Shown here in pieces: positions 36,028-45,623 of a DNA stretch of 64,000 nt. Origin of the DNA: Endothia cerciana. Its lineage: Eukaryota > Ascomycota > Sordariomycetes > Diaporthales > Cryphonectriaceae. The DNA lies in the NCBI GenBank assembly GCA_026119935.1, contig JALRMH010000003.1, positions 1-64,000 of the forward strand, written 5' to 3'. Both the position numbers and the translations under genes were made by a program. The notes beneath the pieces are model-generated. The model saw nothing but the letters and a program-made list of their open reading frames with translations. It was not told the DNA's origin and searched no databases. Numbering within the stretch: position 1 is the stretch's first letter; every line of letters starts with the position of its first letter.

Positions 36028-37928
36028 ATGGCTGTTCCCACTCAGAAACCCAAGGTGTGCGTGATAGGCGCCGGTATGGACAAACCCCATCTTAGCCCCG
36101 GCCCCTCCCGACCTTAGGCCACGATGATCATGACTGTCTGATGCGGAGCGCACAATATACATAGGCCTAGCCGGACTTCTATCCCTCAAGGAATGCCTCT
36201 CAGAGGGTTTCGAGGTGCAGTGTTTCGAGGCACGGGCCAAGATTGGCGGCCAGTGGGCACAACAGCCGGACGTGCCTCTGGATGACCCCGAGGCTGTCGT
36301 GTCCGTGCAGTCGAGCATGTACGACGGCGTTGTGCTCAACTCGTGCCGTGACACGTCGGCCCTACCGGACTTCCCGATCGACCCGGCCCGATACGGGGAC
36401 TACTATGGCCATAAGCTGCAGCTCAGGTACATGCACGAGTACGCGGACCATTTCGGCCTCAGGAAGCACATCCAGCTCAACACAAGGGTGCTCGCGTGTG
36501 AGCCCCGCGGGGACGGGAGCTGGTCCGTGAGGGTGCAGGCGCAGGGCAGAGACGAGGCACCACAAGACCTTGTCTATGGTGCGGTCTTCATCTGTGTGGG
36601 CCACCTGTCGACCCCGTCTATGCCGCACCTCGATGGTCTGGGGTCATTCAAGGGACAGTTCCTGCACAGCCACTGGTACCGCCGCCCGGGGCCGTTCGAG
36701 CGGAAGAAGGTTGCCATCATCGGGTTTGGGAGTTCCGCGGTGGACATCGCGTGTGAATTGGCACCCGGGGCCGAGGAGGTTCACGTCATCAGCCGTCGAG
36801 GAGGATGGGTGCTCCCTCGATATGTACTTGGCAAGCCGACCGAGGCCTGGGATAGTAAGTGAAGCGGGCTCGTGGGGGAAGTCTTCTTCACCACGCCACA
36901 ACCAAGAGGCTGACCATGCGATAGATCGCGCCACGCAGGTGTGGTTACCCGTGAGCACGTCTCAGTGGCTGCAGACCAAGCTGCTGCAGTTCCTGGAGGG
37001 CAAACCTCCCGAGGTAATGCGGCCAAAGCACAAGTTATTGGAGCAGAACCCTACCGTCAGGGGCGACTTTATCGAGAAGGTCCGAACTGGGGCTATCGCG
37101 ATCCACCGAGGAAGCGCCAAGCGGCTTACTGAGGACGGTATTGTGATTTCCCCCGGCCGGGAGGAAACGGCTGGGGCTATCGCGATCCACCGAGGAAGCG
37201 CCAAGCGGCTTACTGAGGACGGTATTGTGATTTCCCCCGGCCGGGAGGAAACGGAAGAGGAGGAAGAGGAGGAGGAGGAGGAGGAGGAGGAGGAGGAGAA
37301 GCTGGACGTGGACGTTGTCCTCGCCTGCACCGGGTATGAACAGTTCGACTACCCCTTTCTGCCCGAGGACGTCGTGCGCAGTCCGGATACACCACCGAGG
37401 CGGGTGGACCTATACAAACTAATAATGCCGCCTCGGTACCCGAGCCTCTTCATGATAGGCCTTGCCGAGCTCGTAGGCCCGGCAGCACCAGTGTTTGATG
37501 CGCAGGCAAGATGGGCCTGCGCGGTGTTGTCCGGACGCGTCCAGCCCCCGCCGCAGGACCAGATGCGAGCGGAGATCGGCAAGCTCCATGCGTGGCAGGA
37601 CAGGCACTTCATAGGAACCGAGAGGCACGCACTGGCCGTGTACAACGTGCAGTATACGGACGAGCTGCTGGAGCCGCTGGGGGCAAGCCCTACGTTCGGG
37701 AGGTGCCTGAGCAGGGTGTTCACGGGCGGACACCCCTGGCGGGCTCTCAAGGTGTTAAATGCCGTCTGGTTTGGAATCCCGAGCGCGGCGCAGTGGAGAC
37801 TGTTTGGGTACGGCGCAAAAGAGGAGTTGGCAATGGAGACTGTGCTCAGGATTTCCGAGGGCAGAGACGGGCTGAGTGAAGGGGAGATCCGGATGCTGAG
37901 TCTTGATAGTCGACAGATCAGAGTGTGA
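36028..37928 (+). CDS. Flavin-containing monooxygenase with internal tandem duplication
   Basis: Three exons, 36028-36073, 36165-36854 and 36925-37928, encoding 579 aa. FAD-binding GxGxxG is formed across intron 1 (VIGAGLAGLL, G14-G19), followed by GGQW. The FMO fingerprint FxGxxxHxxxY is seen at residues 177-187 (FKGQFLHSHWY). NADPH-binding GFGSSA starts at 202. ACTGY of the C-terminal half follows VDVVL. It should oxygenate a nitrogen or sulfur centre, or possibly a ketone, using NADPH and O2; the substrate is unknown. Oddity: an 84-nt segment (37087-37170) is repeated exactly and in frame (37171-37254), adding 28 residues. It is followed by a GAG/GAA tract coding about 17 Glu. These inserts lie between IVISPGREET and KLDVDVVLACTGY, probably a surface loop, so activity may survive. 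Confidence 0.88.
37087..37254 (+). repeat. Exact 84-bp tandem duplication inside the FMO gene
   Basis: Two direct copies, 37087-37170 and 37171-37254, identical at every base I compared and in frame (28 codons each). They run directly into a purine GAG/GAA tract at about 37255-37300. Identity at synonymous positions indicates a recent event, recent gene conversion, or an assembly error. Confidence 0.92.
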
Positions 37929-38447
37929 GGTGCATACCTCTAGCAAGATACCCGATGCGTCCCAGTCCCCGACTCGTACTTTTCTGCAAGCCTCAATGAT
38001 ATGAATGTGTCTTGCAGAGGCGAGACTGAGGACGCAACAAGGGGCAACGTAATACTAGATGAGGCTACGTTCAGGAGGGAGACGACGAGAGGGAGGGCGA
38101 GAGGAGCTGCTCACTGATATATATCCCCCCATCCCATCCCCTCCTTCTGGTCTCGGATTTCTCCCTGGAGACGTCCGTCCGAGTACTTTCAGCTTGTGCT
38201 ATCTTGTCTTATCTCTTGTCTTCTTCGCCCATTAATTCGGAACCTGACCGTATGTACTCGGGGGTGGCGTCGAGAAAGGGAAGGGGGGGGGGGGGTTGGA
38301 AAGAGCATGATATCAGGGTTAGGGCTGTAGCTCGTCTTGAATCCTTGACGCGTTGTCGCAAGGGCTGATCGCTTCTCACCTCGCGCCTCTAGACAACCTA
38401 GGACGACGACGACCACCGATACTGCCTCTCGACTCTAACTGCCCACC
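37929..38447. other. Intergenic region between FMO and dynactin p25
   Basis: The 3' flank of the FMO gene and the promoter of the p25 gene, with a G13 run at 38283-38295. No credible gene. Confidence 0.5.
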
Positions 38448-39217
38448 ATGTCGAGACGACCGCCCAGAGGAGAGTACATCGAGACGGTATGCCTTCTTTT
38501 CGCCCAGGGGTCGAGATCTGACCTGGTCTGACCATCCGTCTCCCCAACACGCTGTAGGATACCGGCAACAAGGTTGCACGAAAAGCGACGTTGGTCGGCA
38601 CGCAGAACATCATGCTCGGCGGGAAAACGGTCATCATGCAGGATGCCATGATCAGAGGGGACCTCGCCCGCACCGCTCTCTCCGCCAGCTCCGGCTCCGG
38701 CTCCGGCTCCGGCTCTGTCCCGGCCAGCAACACCGCCGTCGCCATCGGCCGCTATTGTTTCCTTAGCAAGGGCTGCTGTCTGCGCCCTCCCGGCCGCATG
38801 TACAAGGGGTGAGCGTGCTTTTTGGTCCATCCGTATCAGATGGAGGACGAGACGGGAGAGCAGGCTGCTGACCGTCTGTATCCGCCGCGCCTGTCCAGTG
38901 TCTTTACCTACATGCCCCTCCGCATGGGCGACCACGTCTTTGTCGGCGAGGGCACCGTCGTCCAGGCCGCCACCATCGGCTCCCACGTCTACGTCGGCAA
39001 CAATGTCGTCATCGACGAGTTTGCCATTGTTAAGGACTATGTCCGCATCCTCGACGGCACTGTTGTCCCACCCAACATGGTCATCCCCAGCTTCACAATT
39101 GTCGCTGGCCAGCCCGCCCGCGTCGTTGGCGAGATCCCAGAGGGCGACCACGATCAGTTCGAGCTCAGGGAGCTCTACAAGACCGTCGGGAACAACCCTC
39201 AGTCCCTTCCTGTCTGA
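38448..39217 (+). CDS. ro-12: Dynactin subunit p25 (DCTN5 homologue)
   Basis: Three exons, 38448-38486, 38558-38808 and 38899-39217, encoding 202 aa. The conserved start EYIETDTGNKVARKATLVG is formed across intron 1. The left-handed beta-helix hexapeptide repeats follow: GTQNIMLGGKTVIMQDAMIR, RYCFLSKGCCLRPP, PLRMGDHVFVGEGTVVQA, IGSHVYVGNNVVID, then VPPNMVIPSFTIVAGQPARV. p25 is part of the pointed-end complex of dynactin, with p27, p62 and Arp11, and links dynein to early endosomes; in Neurospora the gene is ro-12. Compared with animal p25, a Ser/Gly-rich loop (ALSASSGSGSGSGSVPASNT) is inserted after IRGDLAR. Intron 2 has a good branch site, CTGAC. The symbol is by homology. Confidence 0.92.
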
Positions 39218-40129
39218 GGGAACTATACCAGGCAGACACAATAGTGAACGCAACAATGATACTGTCGGCACCGAGACCGGGCGTCAGCTGGGTGGGTAGG
39301 AGATCGTCATCGGGCATGTCGTCCAGTTCCTCTCTGTCCCGATTGCTTCGCGCCATGTCCACTTGACGACAATGACCACTCTTCCCTGGACGTGCAGTAC
39401 GACAGCAGAAAGGGTCTTGGTTACGCACCATGCGAAAGTGCTTGACGCGGGGACAATAACACATGGGCGAGAGACGAATCTGTGCAACACAACTCGCCCG
39501 CCGTGAAGCGTCTCGTGGGGTTTGCTAACCTTCAGTCGGCCCGGTTTGCCTCTACTTCTCGCGTGGATCTCTTTCCTAGCCTACGTGTCTTTTGCACCGC
39601 GCTCGCAACTTCCGGACCCTACAGAGGCCGTGTCACCAGCCTCCCAGCAGGCACAAACTTTGGGGACTCTTAGTATTAGACTGCCTGGGCGACCACGTGC
39701 GGCCCTCCATGAGGCGTTGATGATCAAGTTTGCAGTAGACCGGCGTTGGATGAGGTAGATACGGCCATGGAGGAGCCGATCGAGAAGTCACCTCGGCCCT
39801 GGGTGACTATATTCAATATTGCCGATGAAGGAGACTTTGTTGTGAGCTGACCCGCTGGTCAGGAGGAGCAGCCAGGGCTTAAGGCGGATACCGCTATCGA
39901 TCATGAGCGCACACCGATGCTCATGATACAAGAGATTCTTGTCAAGACCTTCCGAGCCATATCTCCTAGGGCTTTGTTCCATTAACCTCACTCGACATAA
40001 AATTGTGCCCCCACTGCGATGGGAAGACTAGCTGCATTCAAATGGGCATCGTGAGTCACCAGGAATCCTTCAGTTCCCGACATCAGGCCCCGGACGACCG
40101 AATCCTTCACGTGACCACGCTTCCTGGTC
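39218..40129. other. Intergenic region between convergent p25 and MetE-like genes
   Basis: Shared 3' flank of two genes facing each other. Nothing recognisable, only short frames under 100 codons. Confidence 0.5.
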
Positions 40130-41615
40130 TCAGGGCTCGCCAGGCCAGATGGAGTCGGCCAGCTGCCTCACCAGCTTCAACTTGGCGACCATATCGTCCC
40201 TTGTCACACTGTTGCCCAGATGGTGGCTGGCAAATCCACACTGCGGGCTCACGCCGATTCTCCTGAGGGCCTCCTCTCTACTCTGGCCTGCTCCCTCGGC
40301 CACGAAGTCTGCCGCCTGGAAGACTCTCTCGCGCATCTTTTCGAGGTCCTCCAGCTCGGGGAATTTGGACGTGATGACCCCTAGGATCACGTTCTTGTAA
40401 GGTGGCAGCTCCTTGAGCGGCTCGAAACCGCCTGCACGATCCGTGTCGTATTCGAGAAAATAGGTGTCCGCATCAATCTCGTTGAACAGCTTGCTTGCAA
40501 TCCGGTCATAGCCGCCCTCGCTGAAATGCCGGCTGTAGGCAAAATTGCCCCGACACAAATGGATCCCAAGATGCATATCATCCGGACGTGATGAGATGCA
40601 GTCGTTGTACAGCTTGATGTAGGTATCCAAAAGTGCGTCCGAGTCCTCGCCTTGAAATGCCCAAGTTAGCAGTTGCCTGGGAGGGAACGGACCACAGGTT
40701 TTGAGACACAGTCCAAGAGTACCATGCTGCCTCAAGCATCGTGTCTCAGAACTCGAAGGCTCGACAACAAAGGGCAGCCAGAAGGCTACTAGAATCACAT
40801 ACCGGCGTCCTTGAAGCCCTGAAGCATCTTCTCGGAGCAGAAATCTGGTCACCCGTCAGATACAACCTCCGCGGCAGCGCCTGCGTCCCCCTCGGCTAAG
40901 CTTACAAGCAAGGTTGGGGTCATCGATGGTTACATTGCGGCAGCCAGCGTCGTAGAGGACCTTCAGCTCGGCGCGGTATGCCTTGGCAATGTCGGCGAAG
41001 TACTCGTCATCGTTGGTATAAACATCCTTGGGATAGGCCCTTCCAGTCTGATATCTTAGGTGATACCATTCGGGCGCAGGCAAGGTGAGCTTCGCCTCCT
41101 TGACGTGGCTGGATGGTAGCCGCTTCTTGAGATAATTCCACTGGTCCACATATGTGCTCCCGACATGCTTGATCTTACCCACACAGACGATGGACTCCCC
41201 GGGCTTATGACCGGCCTCGGCTGGATGGGATGGTCAGCTTTGTTTTTTGTTTTTGTTTTTGTGTCGATTTCATCTCACTGAAGGCAGCCAAGTCAGGTAC
41301 ATAAAGCCTGAACATGTCCAAGGGCGGGTCCTCGATCTCCTCCATGCCCTCAAGGGCCGGGAAGAAGGTGCCCCAGAACTGGTGGCGGCGATATTCCCCG
41401 TCATTGACGGCATGGAAGTCCAAGTCCAGCTGTAGCTTCACGATATCATTGATGGCCTCATCCTCGATGGCACGAAGCTCCTGGTCATTGACGGTGACGA
41501 CGGCCTTCTGGCCATCTAGCGCAACCCGGTTGTCGACCAGCTTCTGTGGTCTCAGAAGGGAGCCCAGGTGCTCGGCGCGGAAAGGCGGGCGCTGGTGGTT
41601 CTTCTTTTCAACCAT
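40130..41615 (-). CDS. Single-domain cobalamin-independent methionine synthase-like protein
   Basis: Four exons, in transcript order 41615-41279, 41220-40906, 40844-40803 and 40650-40130; 404 aa. The chain matches the catalytic C-terminal half of MetE (UROD/MetE-like barrel). The zinc ligands are all present: H262 and C264 in IHLCRGNF, E298 in YFLEYDTD and C369 in SPQCGFAS. The front part (FRAEHLGSLLRP, DGEYRRHQFWGTFF) is typical of stand-alone MetE-like proteins of about 370-400 residues, found in bacteria (YxjG/YxjH type) and fungi. It lacks the N-terminal half of true MetE, so it probably methylates or demethylates a different small thiol, or uses another methyl donor; this is inference. 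Exon 3 is 42 nt. A TATA box lies about 195 nt upstream. Confidence 0.88.
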
Positions 41616-41809
41616 GCTGAAAGATGATCGCGTCTATGGCTATGGCGATGTTGGTGGAGAGAGGGCAAGATGAACAGCGGGGGCCCCTTGGTCTGACCCA
41701 ATATCCTGCACCATCGGCTTTGTGGAGGAGAGGCAGCGGGCTATAGATATATGGTACGATACCACCACTGTACGTATGTAGACACGGGGTTCATACGACC
41801 CTGCTCCAG

Positions 41810-41822
41810 TTTTTATACGTCA
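41810..41822 (-). promoter_or_regulatory. TATA box with adjoining TGACGTAT motif, MetE-like gene
   Basis: On the minus strand the sequence reads CGTGACGTATAAAAACTGG, so TATAAAAA lies at 41817-41810, about 195 nt before the ATG at 41615. The TGACGTAT overlapping it resembles a bZIP/CRE half-site. Position and orientation are right; binding is not proven. Confidence 0.4.
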
Positions 41823-43190
41823 CGTTTCCGCCAAACCTGGAACCAGCGGTTCCCCCTCATCGCCCGGCCAGCCGTGCCGCAGGAGCTAATAAGAAGCTAC
41901 AGCTAATATAGCCAAAGTGGGTAGTATGGTGTGAGTGGGAAGGAGAAGGCCTGGTCTTGGACTCCGTGGGTTCGGCCGGAAGCTAAGGAGTATTCCCGGG
42001 GGCGAGGAGCCCCCCTCCCCTCATTTCGAATACGACGGCAAAGAGGAGGCTGCGGCGGACTGTTGGTGAGTGAAAGGCATGCACTGTATCCGGGCCACTG
42101 AGCTGAGACCAAGCCGAGGTCTCGAAGGACGCCCGCGGGGAGACGTGCGTGGACTGCGATGCAATGAGTAAGGCCTGACTACTCACGCCAGGCGAGATGC
42201 AGTATTAGCCAGTCTGATGTCGGTTCCGCGGGGGAAGGGGGGGGGGGGTACAATTGCGTGGAGAAATAAGCAAACAGGTCACGTTTATCACGACATCTCG
42301 GATACTCGAAGATCAAGCGGATAATCTAAAGCGGACCTTGTCAAGGCATTGTGAATATCAGACTAGATATTAAGTTAAGCTACTATGTAAACTTCCAATT
42401 AGATACTGAGACAACTGTTGAGGTGGCGTGCGCAAGTTCAAGAGGCACAAGTGGGGTGGAAAGGAGACCAGGAAGGGAGACAGATCAAGGAGATCGACCA
42501 GACCCTGGACTGGAACGAACCAAGTAGAGCGCGGTCTCGATGCGCGAACTGCGGAATTCCAATCCTAACCTGTTCCATGTTTTGCGGGCATACAGCAAGA
42601 ACAAACGAGTCGATCTCAAGGGGGGTTATGTTCTTGACCAAGTGCTCAAACCATGCTGGGTCTCTTGTGCCCGCCACCTCCCGGATACATTTCTCAGACT
42701 TCCTAGCCATTTCCGCCGTCCCACGCAATGTAGCCCGCACCCTCAAGACTAGGATCCGCGGCGATGAGTCGATAATCGTACTGTTGGTTCAAAGAATCGT
42801 CCTAGCGGCTACTGTTGTCGCCGAGCCAACATCGCGATGTTGGTGAACGGGCGACGTTAGTATTCTTCTCGGACAAGCACGATGGACAGTCGAGGGGATA
42901 AAGTCAGATCGATAGTATTGTTCTCAGCCACCGGTCTTGGCGCTTACAAGTCTCTTCTTAGTTCTCTATGTTTCTCGGGACGGGGCATGTGGCCCGCGTC
43001 TTTGCGGCCTTTTGGGACATTCGATAGCTTAACGGCACACTTCTGTGGAAGAATGTAAGGTTACAGCCAGTGTGACCGCACTGGTGATCACTTTGTGCGA
43101 CGACCTCGCACGCATGAGCTTTCAAGCCTCGCTCCGAGTCTAGGACTGGCCTACCACAGCTGTAGGTATCTGGTAGAAGTGGTCATGGGA

Positions 43191-43197
43191 TATAATA
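43191..43197 (+). promoter_or_regulatory. TATA-like box of the small secreted protein gene
   Basis: TATAATA in GGGATATAATAGCTG, 118 nt before the predicted end of the leader (ATG at 43315), a usual distance for fungal genes. Confidence 0.35.
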
Positions 43198-43314
43198 GCT
43201 GATAGTCGGCCACCAGAAATTGAAATCCCCGAATACTGTTTGCCAATTCACAATCATTTTGCATCCAACTTGCAAAGTCACTCTTCTTGACATTCTCAAT
43301 TTACGACCTTCAAC

Positions 43315-44030
43315 ATGAGCATGATGGATTCCATCATCAAAGCCATCGTCATCGGCGCCTGGGCCTTCGGCCTCGTCACAGCAGGTCCAATTGCGGAATC
43401 TTCCGTGGAAGTCATCGAAACTCGGGCCGTTTACAAGCCTAGCATTCACGATCGGTCTCTCGGGCGCCGAAACGGGGAGCTGTATTGCGGCAACTTTGCC
43501 AGTCTGTCCCCCGGCATCATAGAAACCCCCCCCCCCCTCCCTGGCGAGTTATCCTAACTAGTCAGTAGGTGGCAATGGAGCGATGGCAAATGAGCTTGTT
43601 GGGGAGATTACGAACAACGACGGACACATCATAGCCGCGCATGGTTGTCTCCGCGTCAAATGCAGAGATACAACCGGAATTTACGCCTGCAATGTGGGAA
43701 TCCCAAGATCGAAGTGCTACCGGTCGTATATTACCTCGAGCTATACTGACAGAAAAGCAGGACAACTCTCACGCCATCACCATCACAGGGAATGACATTG
43801 AAGTACACGCAATGAACATACTGAAACGTTGCTGTGTACACAGTAGTACAGGGGCCATGCTCTATGGATATTCCATGGCCGGTCAGCAGTTTACCGACGC
43901 CGATGGTGGCAACTGGAACGTTATCGTCGGCTATGGCGACTGCAATCACCCCGATACGGAGAAGCCCTCTGTTCTGGGCGGATGGGGAGTCAATACATCT
44001 TGCAAGGAGATGAGCGAGTATATTGGCTGA
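43315..44030 (+). CDS. Small cysteine-rich secreted protein, effector-like
   Basis: Three exons, 43315-43501, 43569-43693 and 43761-44030, encoding 193 aa. Both introns are exactly 67 nt and have branch sites just before the acceptor (CTAAC, CTGAC). The first donor is GTCTGT, which is weak, but phase and sequence logic support it. A signal peptide covers about residues 1-23. A dibasic RR at 51-52 could be a Kex2 site, leaving a mature chain of about 141 aa with eight cysteines (LYCGNF, HGCLRVKC, YACND, KRCC, GDCN, SCKE). The order CGN...GCLRVKC...YACNDN...GGNWNVIV matches a widespread fungal family of small secreted proteins that I recognise only as uncharacterised. It may act outside the cell on a host or competitor; that is inference. 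Confidence 0.72.
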
Positions 44031-44638
44031 GGCACTGGACCTGCGTGGTTTGGTGCATACATCTGTGAGCCCGCTCAAGTGTTGTTGCACTTCCAGAGTA
44101 GGGCTCCCCGACGGCAATCACCCTTCCACCAGACATGGAGCCTTGGACACTATTGCTTCCCTTCTTTTTGAATCCCTCTTATATTCGATTCACTAGCAGT
44201 GTCACAGCACGGCGAACCCCGTGGGTTTCGGGGCACTTGCTCTGGCCCTCACTGATTCAGACATATATAGTAAGGCCTGTATGGGCCTCCTCACTACCTC
44301 TGCAGCCCGGAACTTATTCACAATTTTTCTGGTGAAAAGTGCTTGTCCGGATAGGTCATGCATGACCTTGGCCAGCTTCAAGTGGGCCGATCAGATAATA
44401 ATCAGCGGCTCTCTCTCAGTTCAGACGCCTAGCAGCTTACTCCCGACTTCCTCTACCGTAGCGTGGCTATCCAGCACCTCCCCTTCTGTGGAGTATTTAC
44501 TGCTTCTGACGAGACAGTACGGGCTTACTATCTGGTAACAGAACCATTGAATATGTACACAGCGCTAGCCTTGTAATGATCTCTTGTCGGGAGGATGACG
44601 TTACACGCCGCGGAACGGCAGCGATAGCAGCGGCCACT
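44031..44638. other. Intergenic region downstream of the secreted-protein gene
   Basis: No open frame with recognisable content; no F-box motif upstream of the remnant at 44639. Confidence 0.5.
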
Positions 44639-44901
44639 ATGGCTACAGCCCAGACCCCTTACCGCCCTCGCCACGGCAGCGCCGCGGGGGGGGGGGGGGG
44701 CGGCGGAGGGACCCGACCTTCAACAAGGACAACAACTGGCTTTGGCGACTGGTCTTTGAGACTATCAGCCCTCTGCGCTTCACCATCATTGCCTCCCCGC
44801 GCATGTTCGCGTCTCTGCAGGCTAGGAGGGTCTTCTTGGGCGACGAGTGGAGTTTTAACCAGTACCATCACGTCCTGTCACTGTCCAGGGATGGTCTTTA
44901 A
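44639..44901 (+). pseudogene. Frameshifted remnant of an F-box-type fungal protein
   Basis: From 44701 to the TAA at 44899 one frame reads a coherent protein piece with blocks FETISPLRFTIIASPRMFAS and FLGDEWSFNQYHHVLSL. I recognise this style from the region after the F-box in many expanded Sordariomycete F-box-like proteins. The only ATG nearby (44639, MATAQTPYRP) lies in a different frame. The two frames are separated by a run of 15 G (44686-44700), so a change in length of that run would join them. No F-box domain is visible upstream and the frame closes early, so it is either a gene fragment or a broken gene. The similarity is from memory, hence low confidence. Confidence 0.4.
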
Positions 44902-45623
44902 GTGGCACGACAGAGACGCAGCCGCCGGGGAACGAGGTCGACGCTGCAGGGAAGCACACGGGACCCCCTCCTGGCCCTCCTCCTATACCAGCCCGGCTCG
45001 CGCGGCCGACCAGCCGCGTCCCCTGCTCGCTCTTCACCGTCCGCCCCTAGACACGACTGCCCTTGCCTGTCTTGGGTGTTCCCCGTCCGGATTGCAAAGC
45101 TCTCGGACGTCGGGTATCTCTACAAGCCTACCTCTCTCGGTCTATGTCGAAGAGAACATGAACATGGCCAGCGGCTGATTCTAGGTGTCTCTGGAAGCTT
45201 CATTTCGGTCCCTCCATTGTCCACATAGCTATTATATGACGCGCTGCGATGCCAGGTCGGCTTCGCTCCTCTACCAAGCAAACAATATCCTGAGCGCCCA
45301 ACTTCGCGACCAGGATGCGCGGTGATATCCTTCGAATATGCTAGAGGGTACCGCCCGTGTACGCACTCATGACTCTATCAAGCCCTCGGGCCCCAGGCCT
45401 ATCCAGATGGGCCCCACCTCGTGCCAACATGCCAGATTCCCGTGGCTGTCTGTCTGCGCAGTGTGCCTCTTGGCGACATTGGGGGCCAGAGTTCTGGGCA
45501 CTACTCCAGTGTAACCAGTGTAACGCCACGTCTATTTCTGAAACGCCTGTCTTTGCCAGTCCAGACAATGACCCGAAATCGACTGAAAACCCTACGTGGG
45601 ATGAGAAAGGCCACAACATGCGC
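44902..45623. other. Intergenic region downstream of the F-box-type remnant
   Basis: About 720 nt before the 3' end of the DMT transporter gene. It may contain further decayed downstream parts of the remnant, for example a short piece near 45090-45140, but no frame is convincing. Confidence 0.4.

Larger units (their letters stand above)
41616..43314. other. Intergenic region between MetE-like and secreted-protein genes
   Basis: Divergent promoters at its two ends. Between them only short frames (up to about 140 codons, overlapping) and a G12 run near 42237-42248. An AT-richer patch lies around 42300-42420. Confidence 0.5.
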
